Shown here: positions 1 to 10,602 of the stretch, one piece after another
Numbering within the stretch: the first letter of the stretch is position 1
Layout: each line of letters begins with the position of its first letter
Assembly (NCBI GenBank): GCA_963693365.1
Contig: CAVNZM010000016.1
Location: 62,001 to 126,000, forward strand
DNA length: 64,000 bases
Source: Amoebidium appalachense
Lineage: Eukaryota > Ichthyosporea
Direction: 5' to 3'
Made by a program: the position numbers and the translations under genes
The notes under the pieces: generated by a model
The model's database searches: none
What the model was told of the DNA's origin: nothing
What the model saw: only the letters and a program-made list of their open reading frames with translations

Positions 1-1120
<1,120 letters not shown>

Positions 1121-1128
<8 letters not shown>

Positions 1129-2305
1129 CGGTTTGGTCCGACACCTGTGGGGTTGGTTCCCACTTGTCGCTTACGGGGTCGTATGCACGACCTTCCGCCA
1201 GCGCGAACAGTTCGCAGAAGAGCTCGATTTCCATCTCGCATCGGCGTTTGCGCTCGAGCAGTTTCTCACCAGAAAACATTGGTTCCTTCGTGTCCGTGTC
1301 TATCACGCTCGTAGCATCGTTTTCCAACTTTGCGAGGAACTCTTTTGCCTTGCTGATGCGTACACGACAACGTGTGGCGCACGCATTCTTAGCAGACACT
1401 TTACGTTCTTTGTCTGCTTTCTGAATGTTTTCCGGCGCGCATGGGTCGTAGCTTGGGAGGTGGGTGAAGAAGCATCCACACCCCTTTGTCGCGTCACGGA
1501 TGAACGCACGGTTATAGTCGCCCCGTACTGCTACTTCCAGCACATCGTATCCAATGAAGGACAGACAAAGGATGCGAGAACACCGGAAGCCGAGAGCCTT
1601 GAAGATGGACCACATGGCCCTGTGTGGGCGTCTGCCGTGCTTGACTTTGAAATACACCCTCTCGTATTTGGGTGGGATGTTGATGCTACCGTTTGCTTGG
1701 GTGTTCCCCTTAGCCGGCGGTTTGGGAGGGGAGTTGCGGCGGTACTCGTTGCCTGCAAGAATGCTGGCATATGTTTCCTTGGCAATTTGGCGGAGCTCGG
1801 GTGTTTTACGAGAGTTCGCATATTCTAGGAACTCTGCCGGGAGCTGTGCTTCCGGTCCTGTGTTGTTTTGTGTTGGGGTGGAAATGTCTCCGTCGCGAGA
1901 TGTTTGCTCATGAGTTTTGGGGTTTTGCGATCCACTAATGTTTAGCTGGGCTGTGAGTGAATCAATGGTGAGCTTGAGTTGGGTATTTTCTGTTTGGAGT
2001 TTTTCTATCATGTTCTTGAGTGGTAACAGCTCATTTAGCTGTTTCTTAACGAGGGCAAGTTCTGCCAGTACTGTATCAACCGAAAGTTTCGGCATGGTTG
2101 TTATTGTGTTTCTACGGAGTGGTGTGGTGTTATTCTGAATGGGTAGTGTATTGTAAATAGGTGTTGCGCTTAGTCTAAGGCGATGTTTTTCTGGTTGTGC
2201 ATCTGTGGTAGGTGTATCTGCTGGACGTTTTAATGGTCGCACATGTGTGATGGGTGTAGATGGAACTTTGAAAGAGGTTCTGAAACGATTATAGGCATGT
2301 GCCAT
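1121..2305 (-). CDS. LINE A ORF1 protein (coiled coil plus nucleic-acid-binding-like region)
   Basis: This 394-codon uninterrupted ORF lies just 5' of the ORF2 endonuclease fragment on the same strand, the position of ORF1 in L1-like non-LTR retrotransposons. Residues about 74-122 form leucine/isoleucine heptads with charged flanks (LSVDTVLAEL, LKNMIEKLQTEN), a probable coiled coil for trimerisation. The N-terminal 70 residues are Thr/Pro/Arg-rich. Residues about 212-275 (ERVYFKVKHG, SRILCLSFIGYDVLEVAV) alternate hydrophobic and basic residues, as in an RRM-like fold, followed by a Cys-containing segment and a charged C-terminus. The start ATG at 2305 is the first in frame. The stop is the TAA in ATGCCTAA. 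The expected role is RNA binding in the retrotransposition particle; the family assignment rests on context and coiled coil, not on a diagnostic motif. Confidence 0.75.
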
Positions 2306-2411
2306 GACATGGATGGGGGTGTTCCCCGGCCCTTAGGGCCACGGATGGCCTGGTTTAGGGGTGGATGCGCGAAGGATACTATTTATTAGCAGATAATAAA
2401 AAGCGACATTT

Positions 2412-2625
2412 GAATCGATGTGTGCGACTGAATCGATGTGTGCGACTGAATCGATGTGTGCGACTGAATCGATGTGTGCGACTGAATCGATGTGTGCGAC
2501 TGAATCGATGTGTGCGACTGAATCGATGTGTGCGACTGAATCGATGTGTGCGACTGAATCGATGTGTGCGACTGAATCGATGTGTGCGACTGAATCGATG
2601 TGTGCGCTGAATCGATGTGTGCGGT
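2412..2625. repeat. 18-bp minisatellite, 12 units, upstream of LINE ORF1
   Basis: The unit GAATCGATGTGTGCGACT is repeated ten times without change (2412-2591), followed by two variant units. Each contains the palindrome ATCGAT. It lies 107 bp upstream of the LINE A ORF1 start in the LINE orientation, so it could be 5'UTR promoter monomers, as in some L1 elements, or an unrelated minisatellite. Because 18 is a multiple of three, all frames stay open; that does not imply coding. Confidence 0.9.
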
Positions 2626-3195
2626 GTTCTGAACAGCTAGTGTGTGCGTTAAAATGTGCTCGTGCATTTCGAATGCGACCGCCTTTTGTTTGGTGAGTGT
2701 CGGACCCAAAAGGTGATCCCGCAATAAGATCACGAGGTTTGCTTGTGTCATATGCATGAACAACCGCGCGCGCGGGCCACGCAATGTTTGTACATGTTAT
2801 CTAAAGGGAGTTCGTAGAAATCTTCTATAACTACGTATGTATAACTCAAACCCAAGTGGGGTGGATGGGTGTAATGTGTGTATTGTTTTGGGAGGGTGGA
2901 AGGGGGGAGGGGGAGGGGGGGGGGGGGGGGGTGTTTGTATGTACATGTGGACTTTGAGAGTCCCGCATGCCAGGTCGACCGGCCCAAAGATGTTGATAAC
3001 ATGTGTTTTGTGTGATCTCCTAATTAGAGGACGCCCCGACTGAATAGAGAGAGCACTCCGTCAATCATGTGCGGGCCGTGTCAGGTGAACATTCCTTGGC
3101 ACTGCTTGAGTTTCTTATGTTTTTATCCAATCGTTAGAGGCCCGCGTCATGCGGGCATTCCACAACTTGCGACCACACAGATGTAATTGGACTTC
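2626..3195. other. No gene seen; one G-run
   Basis: Unique-looking sequence with a CG alternation near 2767 and a G-rich run at 2896-2932. I see no sustained coding signal or RNA gene here. Confidence 0.6.
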
Positions 3196-4175
3196 GGATT
3201 AAAAGTATGTATAATTGAAAGTAAATGTTGCTATGTAATAGCACTCTATGTCATAGTACTAGCGGGAGAAGGAAACGTGGTCTTTCAACAATAGGGATAT
3301 CACTAATTTGATTTTGTATGGTGCGGGGGGGAAAGGGGGGGGGGGGGGGGGGCTTTCACAGCGACGCGAGCCGACTGGGCGCGTTATGATGGTGACAGGG
3401 GCTCTGGTAGTCCGCCTTGATGTGGAAACGTGCGTGGAAAGTAATAGTCCAATCGGAAAAAGCCCGCGGCACACGAACATTCTATATGGAAGTGCATCAG
3501 GCAAACATTCCAGATAGCGGGTTTGCCAATCAAATTTGATAACGGGGCATAAAAATCATTATAACGGGACATAAGAAAAATGGCCCACAATTTATGCGTT
3601 CCATTCACTTATGCGCTCCATAACGGGCCATAAAAAATATTTTAACGGGACATAAGAAAAATGACACACAATTTATGCGCTCCATTCAAGGTATCGCGTG
3701 CGCTGTGTTTATATGTGGGGGGGGCTGGATTGCCATGACATTGCGAGGACACAGGTGTATGGACTTCGTTGTTGAATGGATTAAAATTATGTAGAATGGA
3801 AAGTAAATGTTGCTATGTAATAGTACTCTATGTAATAGTACTAGCGGGACGAGGAAACATGGTCCTTAAACAATAGGAAGATCATTGGGGAGGGGGGGGG
3901 GGGGGGAGGGGGGAGGCTTTTCACAGGGACGCCAGCCGGCGAGACGCGTTATCATGGTGCAGGGGACTCTGGTAATCCACCGTAGATTCTGGTTCATGTG
4001 GAAACATGTTGTAATCTTGCGTGTAGAGTAACAGCCCAATCGAAAGAAGCCCGCAGCACGCGAACATTCCATATGGAAGAACATCAGGCAAACATTCGAG
4101 ATAGCGGGTTTGCCAATCAAATTTGATAACTGGGCATAAAAATCAATTTATGCCGGTCACACCACTTTGGATGGC
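3196..4175. repeat. Two diverged copies of a ~350-bp block, ~580 bp apart
   Basis: The block starting TAGTACTAGCGGG at 3257 recurs at 3838, each followed by a poly-G run, then CGCGTTAT, GGAAACATG-like, CGAACATTC, ATCAGGCAAACATTC and GCGGGTTTGCCAATCAAAT. The upstream flank AAAGTAAATGTTGCTATGTA is also duplicated (3220, 3800). The copies differ at many positions, so this is an old tandem or segmental duplication. The poly-G run is kept in both. Confidence 0.8.
3539..3690. repeat. ~85-bp tandem repeat, two units
   Basis: AACGGGACATAAGAAAAATG followed by CACAATTTATGCG and TCCATTCA occurs twice about 85 bp apart, inside the first copy of the larger duplication. Confidence 0.75.
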
Positions 4176-4279
4176 GTGTGTGTTCAAGATCTCGCGTGCA
4201 CTGTCTTTATATGTAACATTGCAACATTGCGATGGCACGTACGAGTGTGGGTGGAAGCGTGTGAGCGAATGTGCACGTT

Positions 4280-4462
4280 CGTGTTCGTGTGTGTGTGTGT
4301 GTGTGTGTGGGCTGGTGTACACATGTGTACATGGTTTTGTGTGTGTATGTGTGTTGGGTGTTGGGGTGTGTGCGTGTGTGTGTGTGTGTGGGGGGTACGT
4401 CCGTCCAAAGGCCATACATTTTTTGGGAGGGGGGAGGAGGGGGGGAGGGGGGGGGGGGGGGG
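4280..4462. repeat. (GT)n and poly-G tract
   Basis: GT-rich DNA (4284-4390) is followed by a G-rich run (4430-4462) that stops exactly where a coding-like frame opens. This pattern (GT repeat, homopolymer, exon) recurs in the window and looks like an intron 3' end. Confidence 0.8.
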
Positions 4463-4621
4463 ATTGCGAGGGAGATTGTGGATACCGTTAACACAATTGT
4501 CATTGCATCCACGCACGACGCTCGCATACGTAGTGCCCGTGCAGACTATCTGGAGGCCGCCGATGAACTTCAGGCTTACCTGCAGCTAGGAATGATTGCA
4601 CAGTGCTCTAGGTTGTACTGA
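4463..4621 (+). CDS. Candidate terminal exon, unknown protein
   Basis: A frame opens right after the poly-G run and ends at TGA (4619-4621). It carries [13 protein letters not shown], then an alpha-helix-like stretch [20 protein letters not shown] and ends [12 protein letters not shown]. The composition (regular hydrophobic spacing, Ala/Glu/Arg-rich helix) is protein-like and unlike the surrounding simple repeats. A splice acceptor could be the AG at 4473-4474. I do not recognise the family. The upstream part of the gene is not identified. Confidence 0.4.
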   Translation: MAREIVDTVNTIVIASTHDARIRSARADYLEAADELQAYLQLGMIAQCSRLY

Positions 4622-4755
4622 ATCGTTTAGTGTTGGATGTTGGTTTTGGACTTCACGAAATGGTCTGTTGGTATATAATGGCTTGTGTGCTCCCTGTTCT
4701 TTATGTTTTCACTGTACCACCATATCTTTGTGGAAAGGCGATTTGTGTTACTAGG
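4622..4755. other. No gene seen
   Basis: Short AT-richer spacer between the candidate exon and the direct repeat flanking the DIRS copy. A TATATAAT word occurs near 4673, with no supporting gene. Confidence 0.5.
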
Positions 4756-4820
4756 TTTCGGATTTACATTGCATTCCCATTACTAAATAGCGGTTGGCCT
4801 GTTTTACAAACGTAACCTGT
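4756..4820 (+). repeat. 65-bp direct repeat, left copy, flanking DIRS copy A
   Basis: TTTCGGATTTACATTGC through GTTTTACAAACGTAACCTGT is found again at 7516-7580 with a single mismatch. The left copy abuts the truncated RT reading frame; the right copy abuts the 3' terminus of the element. Confidence 0.9.
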
Positions 4821-4821
4821 A

Positions 4822-5764
4822 CTACGTAGACGACTGGATTATAGTCGCCCCCACACAAGAGCAGTGCCAACGTCACCTATCCACCTTCCTGCAACTCTGC
4901 CGAGAGCTGCACATTGCCATCTCCGAAGACAAGATGCAGGGCCCGGCTACCCGTGTCGTCTTCATCGGTATCGAATTCGACTCCATCGCCATGGAGGCAC
5001 GAATCCCGGCTTCCAAGCTCTCGGACCTACTCGACCTCACTTCCCACCCAAAGCCCACCATCACCATTCGGGACCTCCAGTCCCTCCTCGGCAAACTCAC
5101 CTGGTGTGCCCAGCTGGTTCCCCCCGGGAGGGCCTTCTCCCAGCGCCTATGGGCCCTTCTCCGGACCCACCCACACCTTGCCGGCCACCACCACATACGA
5201 CTGACTGCTGCCGCCCGGGCCGACATAGCCGAATGGCACCAGTTCCTCACATCATGGAATGGGGTGCACCTCATCACACCCCCCACATACACCACCCTGG
5301 CCACCGATGCTGCCGGATCGGTGGGTCTAGGAGGCCACTGGCTCGACCAATGGTTCTTCATGCCCTGGTCCCCCTCCACCCAAGCCCTCTATGCTCATGA
5401 GGGTAAACTCGGTTCTTCCGTCATCGAACTCCTGGCCATCGCAGCCGCCGTGGCCCTCTGGGCCCCCTCTTGGTCCACCCACCATGTCCGTAATTTATGC
5501 GACAACACGGGTGCTGTGTCTGACCTACACTCCCGGTCTTCCCCCCACCCCGTGATGGCCAAACTTATTCGGTTCATCACCCGCATGGAAATGCAATACC
5601 AATTTACGTTACAGGCATCCTACCTACCAGGACCCCTCAACCATCTGGCCGATGCCATTTCTCGTAACCAACTTCCCCGGGCCCGACGACTCCGACCTTC
5701 CCTGCAACCGGAGCCCTGCCCCTTCCCCTCCTGGGTCCACGAGTTCCTATCCCTTCCCTTGGGC

Positions 5765-5767
<3 letters not shown>
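4822..5767 (+). pseudogene. DIRS RT/RNase H ORF, 5'-truncated (copy A)
   Basis: The frame starts inside the RT catalytic box (YVDDWIIVAP), so motifs A and B are missing. It then runs through the RT thumb/connection into RNase H with ATDAAGS, VIELLAI, LCDNTGA and LADAISR supplying the four acidic positions. It ends FLSLPLG then TAA, immediately before a C34 tract. Copy D (52223-54034) carries the full-length equivalent. The RNase H part is intact, but without the N-terminal RT this copy cannot make the enzyme. Confidence 0.85.

Positions 5768-5801
<34 letters not shown>
5768..5801 (+). repeat. C34 tract between RT/RNase H and recombinase ORFs
   Basis: An uninterrupted run of C begins one base after the TAA of the RT/RNase H ORF and ends two bases before the recombinase frame. 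Copy D has C17 at the same point. Its position at the ORF junction is conserved while its length varies. Confidence 0.9.
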
Positions 5802-5802
5802 A

Positions 5803-6864
5803 GATCTCCCGTTCCGGAGCAACGCTGGCAGATTGGCCCCCCACTTTGCTCCGGCCGAGCTGCTTCGAGCCACCACTACCCTGCAGGAATGCCAGGCCCT
5901 GAGTCTCAACCTCGACTCTCGGGCCTTTTACTCCCGGGTGCAGAAAGTGTTCATCGATTTCTGTGTGGCATCTCGGCTGCAATCCCCCTCCGGGTCCTCC
6001 CTCCCGGCCTCCCCACACACCGTGCAACTTTTTCTCGCCTGGTGTGCCCAACGAGGGGTACAGGCCTCTTCCTTAACCGGCCACAATTCGGCCATCACCA
6101 GGCTCCACCTCGACATGGGCCTCCCTGCTCCCTACCCCCACGACAAGTCTCTGGCCTGGTTCCTACGGGGGGTGGGCAGATGGCAGCTTTCTCACAACAT
6201 CCGACCCCGCTCATCAACCAGGGAACCCCTCCTGCCCTCCCACCTCAGCCTACTTCATGGCCAGTGCCCCACAAAGGCCTCCTCGGCCAATCTCCGGCTA
6301 TGGACAGCCCTCATCGTCGGTTTCTGTGGTCTCCTCCGGTCAGGGGAATTTACCTCCAAGACCCTGACTTCTTTCAACCCGTCCCGTCACGTTAAACGGA
6401 AAGACGTGACCTTCACCTACACCCCCACCGGTACTTTGTCCCATGCCACCCTCCACCTGCCAACCTCTAAGACGGATGTACAGGCCCGAGGTGTCAACGT
6501 CACTCTAGCTGCCCTGCCCCTCACCCACTTCTCCCCAGCCCATCTCCTCCGGCAGTTCCTGGATACAACGTCCGGTCAACCCGACGACCCCCTCTTCAGT
6601 CTCGGTGGCATCCCCTACACCAAGAGTGCTTTCTCTGCCGACTTCCGTGCCCTCCTCTCCCGGGCAGGCCTCTCACCCTCCCGGTTTGCCGGACACAGCC
6701 TCCGCATCGGGGGGGCCACAGCACTGGCTGAGGCCGGGGTCGACGACTCCCGGATCAAACAACTCGGCAGGTGGTCCTCCGACTGTTTCCTGATCTATAC
6801 ACGACTTCGTCCGGCCTCCATTGCTGCCACTACCACACGTGTATTCGCCTCTATTCTTAAGTGA
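5803..6864 (+). CDS. Tyrosine recombinase (DIRS integrase), copy A
   Basis: The frame is open from the end of the C tract (DLPFRSNAGR) to TGA at 6864. No ATG lies near its start; a TTG at 5833 and the adjoining C tract make the true start unclear. Counting from 5833 (343 codons), the catalytic set of the tyrosine recombinase family is present: Arg169 in LLRSGEF, Lys213 in TSKTD, His288 and Arg291 in HSLR, Trp314 in LGRWSS and nucleophile Tyr322 in FLIYTR. The N-terminal ~110 residues look like the SAM-like DNA-binding domain. It should cut and rejoin the circular cDNA with the target. It looks intact, and differs from copy D at a handful of residues. Confidence 0.88.
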   Translation, partial: DLPFRSNAGRLAPHFAPAELLRATTTLQECQALSLNLDSRAFYSRVQKVFIDFCVASRLQSPSGSSLPASPHTVQLFLAWCAQRGVQASSLTGHNSAITRLHLDMGLPAPYPHDKSLAWFLRGVGRWQLSHNIRPRSSTREPLLPSHLSLLHGQCPTKASSANLRLWTALIVGFCGLLRSGEFTSKTLTSFNPSRHVKRKDVTFTYTPTGTLSHATLHLPTSKTDVQARGVNVTLAALPLTHFSPAHLLRQFLDTTSGQPDDPLFSLGGIPYTKSAFSADFRALLSRAGLSPSRFAGHSLRIGGATALAEAGVDDSRIKQLGRWSSDCFLIYTRLRPASIAATTTRVFASILK

Positions 6865-6980
6865 AACCTTTGGAGCAAGCATACTGCTCTCGTGCCGTGG
6901 TTTACAACCATTGCAGGTTCACTTTCGTCCAAGGGGATGTCCCCCTAGAGGCAACACACGTCCCGGAGTAGTTTTCATAG
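6865..6980 (+). repeat. DIRS split repeat B1 (copy A)
   Basis: After a short linker (AACCTTTGGAGCAAGC) comes the ~88-bp block CGTGGTTTACAACC...GTTTTCATAG, repeated at the element's outer end (to 7514). It directly precedes the A2 repeat, giving the internal B1A2 junction CATAG|AGGTTTT. Confidence 0.8.
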
Positions 6981-7287
6981 AGGTTTTATTTGTGGAAATT
7001 ATTGACATAAATATTTTTCTGGGTAAACACGTAGGATGGGTGTCCGATATCAACAGGCTTTGTTTCATGTTTTAGCAGTTCGCGTTCGGCTGCCCGCATA
7101 CGGGCACCTATTAGCCGATCAAAACATCAGATTCCACAGATCACTAGACCGAGTCTGATTGGCTCAGGATAAGATTTCACATAACACTAGATCGGTTTTG
7201 ATTGGCTCAGTTCGGTAGCCGTAGGCATATAAGCACGACAGTTTTTAGCAGATCAGCAGGCAACAACACATCTTTACAGCTATATTT
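6981..7287 (+). repeat. DIRS split repeat A2 (copy A), with promoter-like signals
   Basis: It begins AGGTTTTATTTGTGG and ends ACAGCTATATT. It contains two GATTGGCTCAG boxes (inverted CCAAT) and a TATA-like stretch near 7227, where other copies read TATATAAG. It lacks ~19 bp near its end compared with other copies. Confidence 0.8.
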
Positions 7288-7515
7288 TCTTTTCACCCAC
7301 CCACCTACACCCTACACTCAACCCCCATTGATCCCCACATACGTGCTGCTTTTTCACGGGGCGAAGACTTCCCCCGTTTTTTGGGCACAAGGACCTCACG
7401 GATCAATAAATTGATGACTGGGGGCCTGCCGTGGTTTACAACCATTGCAGGTTCACTTTCGTCCAAGGGGATGTCCCCCTAGAGGCAACACACGTCCCGG
7501 AGTAGTTTTCATAGA
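7288..7515 (+). repeat. DIRS split repeat B2 (copy A), right terminus
   Basis: A ~135-bp pyrimidine-rich leader (CACCCACCCACC...GATCAATAAA) is followed by a second copy of the B block ending GTTTTCATAG. The base triplet after CATAG is ATT here and at the outer ends of copies B and C, so the terminus can be placed within a few bases. Confidence 0.8.
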
Positions 7516-7580
7516 TTTCGGATTTACATTGCTTTCCCATTACTAAATAGCGGTTGGCCTGTTTTACAAACGTAACCTGT
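7516..7580 (+). repeat. 65-bp direct repeat, right copy, flanking DIRS copy A
   Basis: 64 of 65 bases match 4756-4820 (GCTTTCC here, GCATTCC there). It starts immediately at the B2 terminus. Confidence 0.9.
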
Positions 7581-7652
7581 GCTGATGCCCACTTGTAGTG
7601 TTGGGTGCCAGGTGTGATAAGTATTTGCAGGACAATGTCAAGCCATTCACGC

Positions 7653-7711
7653 CCGTATTGAAAATAAAAAGAAAACTCATGTGAACACATTCTGTGGCTC
7701 GATCCAAGGTC
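7653..7711 (+). repeat. 59-bp duplication, first copy, before a poly-C run
   Basis: CCGTATTGAAAATAAAAAG...TCGATCCAAGGT is repeated at 7981-8039 with three differences. Each copy is followed directly by a C-run. Confidence 0.85.
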
Positions 7712-7851
7712 CCCCCCCCCCCCCCCCCCCCCCCCTTCCCCTCCACACACACACACACGCACACACACACACACTCACACACGCCCACCCCGGCCCAGTC
7801 TGACAGTGAAGCTAGACTGGCACTGTTTCCTAATGGGGCACATTGTAACAC

Positions 7852-7980
7852 GTTTGAGACAAGAGTGCTTCTAACAAAACACCAATGCAGTGTGGTACAC
7901 CCCGTGCAGCAAGCTTTTCCCATAAGAGACCAGGGGAGACAGAATCGTAAGAAGTTTTCCGTTCAATAAAACCAACATAT
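7852..7980 (-). pseudogene. Internal fragment of LINE reverse transcriptase
   Basis: About 129 bp match 31722-31850 of LINE B nearly base for base. On the minus strand it reads GFIERKTSYDSVSPGLLWEK, RT motif A (the Asp of YDSV), with an Arg replacing Trp in FIDWK of LINE B. It is truncated on both sides and abuts the second 59-bp duplication, with no 3' end or poly(A). Confidence 0.85.
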
Positions 7981-8039
7981 CCGTATTGAAAATAAAAAGG
8001 AAACTCATGTGAGCACATTCTGTGGTTCGATCCAAGGTT
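7981..8039 (+). repeat. 59-bp duplication, second copy, before a poly-C run
   Basis: Pair of 7653-7711. It starts exactly where the LINE RT fragment ends. Confidence 0.85.
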
Positions 8040-8160
8040 CCCCCCCCCACACTTCCTCCCCTGCTCCCTCCAGGGTCTCATCCTACAGTCTCCTCCTCAA
8101 GTTCTCTCTCTCCTCTCTCTCTCTCTCTCTTTCTGTCTCAGAGTCTCTCTCCCTTTCTCC

Positions 8161-8228
<68 letters not shown>

Positions 8229-8930
8229 CCCTAACCCCCTATATACTTATATATACATATGGCGGTATATCATATATATATATATATATATATATATCAT
8301 ATAAGGCTTATATATACATATGGCGGTATATATATATCTATATTTATATTTATATATCTACCCATCTCTCTCTCAAGCTCTCTCACACACACACACACAC
8401 TCTCTCTCTCTCAGTCTCTCTCTCGCTCTCTCCCCCCCTCCCCCCCCCCCCTCTCCCTCTCCATCTCCCTCTCTCACCCTTTCTCCGTCTCCCCCTCCCC
8501 CTCTCCCTCCCTCATTCTTTCTCTGTCTCCCCCTCTCCCTTGCGTCTCTGTCTCTCTCTCTCTCATCCCTTTCTCCGTCAGCCTCAGAGTCCGAGGCTCT
8601 CCCCGCCCCTCCCCCTTCCCCCCCCCCCCCCCCATTCCTAAGAGTCCCCAGGCCAAAGCTCTATCAATTCCTCTGGTCACGGCCCTTGGCCAGTCCAAGT
8701 CTCCCTCCCTCAGTATCTCATTTCCCCCCCCTCCTTCCCTCTCCCTCCCAGTCTCTCTCGAAGTTCACTTTCCCCCCTCTCCCTTTTCCCTCCCGCCCTC
8801 TCTCAGAGTCCCTTCCTCCCATCCTCAGGTCTCCCTTCGATTCCCTCAAAGCCTTCTCTCTTCTCCCTCCCTTCTCCCCCCCCCCCCCCCCCCCCCCCCC
8901 ATATCGTGTGTTTACACTGAGGCGAAATAT
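8040..8930. repeat. Pyrimidine-rich low-complexity tract with (TA)n
   Basis: CT-rich DNA ((TC)n at 8105-8195 and 8390-8580), an (AT)n block at 8196-8226, one TAACCCTAACCCC patch at 8225, and the word TTATATATACATATGGCGGT twice (8249, 8309). No coding signal beyond Ser/Pro/Leu-rich frames forced by composition. Confidence 0.85.
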
Positions 8931-9065
8931 TTTTGTATAATGTACATGTGGCGTACAGTATGCACCCGGGCCCCATATGTACACACAGTAGATGACGACT
9001 GATCAAGGTTGTACGTTAATGTTTGCGTACTCCCAAAGTTTACGCTCGATAACCTCATGCGACTT
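8926..9065 (+). repeat. ~130-bp duplicated block, first copy
   Basis: AATATTTTTGT...AATGTACATG, GGCGTACAGTATGCACCC, GATGACGACTGATCAAGG and GTTTGCGTACT recur in order at 9451-9590. Diverged copies, 525 bp apart. Confidence 0.85.
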
Positions 9066-9450
9066 GGCGGCCCCGGGCCACTCGATCGACGACCATGTAC
9101 ATGTGCGGCATATGCTAACTCCGATTTTCGGTGCACGTGCGCCAGCACCATTAAGTCGTATGATACTGCTGCGTTCCTATTGGACATACCATATTCCTCG
9201 AAATGACACCTGATCACGCGTGTTTAGATGTCGATCGCGGACTACCAGAGCCCGGAGAACGAGGTGATTTATGCTAACGCTGCTAAACCAAGATCGTTCC
9301 GTAACACGGTTTCGTCTTGCGGTAGAGATCATACACCCCCCCCCCCCCCCCCCTCTCCCCCCCCCACGCCCCCCTCCCCTCCCCCCCCCCCCCCCCCCCC
9401 CCCCCCCGGGCCCCTGAACAACGCAAACTATCACAGGCGCGTACTGTCAA
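9066..9450. other. Spacer with long C-runs, no gene seen
   Basis: Mixed sequence followed by C-rich runs at 9336-9407. I see no convincing exon. Confidence 0.5.
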
Positions 9451-9590
9451 TATTTTTGTGTAATGTACATGCGGCGTACAGTATGCACCCCGTATGTACA
9501 CACGGTAGATGACGACTGATCAAGGTTGTACGTTAATGTTTGCGTACTTTCAAAGTTTACCCTCGATATTAACCTCACGAGACGCCGCCA
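9451..9590 (+). repeat. ~130-bp duplicated block, second copy
   Basis: Pair of 8926-9065. It precedes a candidate gene start at 9780, so a duplicated upstream region is possible but unproven. Confidence 0.85.
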
Positions 9591-9779
9591 TAAAAGAACC
9601 ATGTTGAACAGCGAAAAACCATCGCCCAACGAGGGAGAATTCCTATTGGCGCATGCAGTACAATGCATGTCATATAAAAGCAGGATACACTCACGACCGC
9701 GCCACAATCAGACATGTGTTGTAGTACATTGTGTACAGTGGTCCTTGGGTGAGTACCATGATATAGCCTAATCAACGCA

Positions 9780-10173
9780 ATGGCTTTAAGTTTGGCGAAC
9801 GTGCAAAGGGTGGTGCTCAAGCCCGCCAGGAAGTACTCGGGTCAGAAACGACCTCCCGGTGCACAGACAACACGCACGAAAAGGCGAGACACAGCCCTTT
9901 CTGACGAAAACATAGAGTTGGCCGCATCGACCCGAACTTCAAGGTGTTGCTCAAAGGGCAGATGTTTGGAATTGCACCCGTACTCGATTGACCAGGTTCG
10001 GGAGTCACGAACACTTTTATTTGAGATGTACAGCCCGGCCGAAAGGAGAGTAAAACTGTGGGAGCTGGCTACAGCCCTAACACACGGGGATCGTTTGATC
10101 TAACAAGAACCCTAGAATTCATACACCGAAAGAGAGAGTTGGCCCAGGCTGGAGGAGCAGAACCAGAACAGGT
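9780..10173 (+). CDS. Candidate 5' exon(s), protein with Cys-rich motif
   Basis: An ATG at 9780 opens a frame with a basic N-terminal segment ([20 protein letters not shown]), then [20 protein letters not shown] and [19 protein letters not shown] short Cys cluster followed by an Arg-rich helix resembles N-terminal domains seen in some transposon-derived eukaryotic proteins; this is my impression, not a firm match. The frame stops at 10103, but another frame continues as [19 protein letters not shown] and ends at CAG|GTACAC (10171-10173 then GT), a good donor. The two frames must be joined by a small intron or one is a frameshift. The next exon may be 10603-10776, phase 0. Confidence 0.4.
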
Positions 10174-10290
10174 ACACACGCACACACACACACACACACG
10201 CACACACACGCACACACACACGCACACGCACACGCACACACACGCACATACACACAACACACACACGTAGACACAAACACACACTCGCAT
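10174..10290. repeat. (AC)n microsatellite at intron start
   Basis: Imperfect CA repeat with CG interruptions. It starts at the putative donor GTACAC of the preceding exon. Confidence 0.85.
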
Positions 10291-10379
10291 ACATTTGCAA
10301 ATAGTTAGGAACACTATTGAACAAATGAACTCATTAAAGGACATGATTTGCATGACTTGTGTAAGGCCAATACCGTCCT

Positions 10380-10446
10380 AGAACCGGCAACCCCCCCCCC
10401 CCCCCCCCCCCCCCTCTCTCTCTCTCCCCCCCCCCCCCCCCCCCCT
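10380..10446. repeat. Poly-C / (CT)n / poly-C tract
   Basis: C-runs flank a short CTCTCTC stretch, inside the putative intron. Confidence 0.9.
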
Positions 10447-10602
10447 TCCTTCAAACACACAAACACCCTCATACACACAACGTGACCCACCCTGCCCTGG
10501 TATGTGCTGTTAGGTACGGTTGCACAATGACATGGTCAATTTTATAGAAGTTTGCATGACGCGCATTTCCCCTTTAATAACTAACCAATACATACCAAAC
10601 AG

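Larger units (their letters stand above)
4821..7515 (+). mobile_element. DIRS-type retrotransposon copy A, 5'-truncated
   Basis: It contains the 3' part of the RT/RNase H ORF, a complete tyrosine recombinase ORF and a complete right end (B1, A2, B2 split repeats). Gag, the A1 repeat and the RT fingers are missing: the copy begins exactly at the YVDD box. The truncation resembles that of target-primed elements and is odd for a DIRS element, which is expected to integrate as a circle by recombination. It is bounded by a 65-bp direct repeat. Confidence 0.85.

Noticed and set aside
1164-1913. Plus-strand ORFs opposite LINE ORF1
   Set aside because: Antisense shadows of a coherent 394-codon ORF with a coiled coil and LINE context.
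2365-2696. Protein-coding repeat RCVRLN / CATESM across the 18-bp minisatellite
   Set aside because: An 18-bp unit keeps all frames open; there is no flanking coding text.
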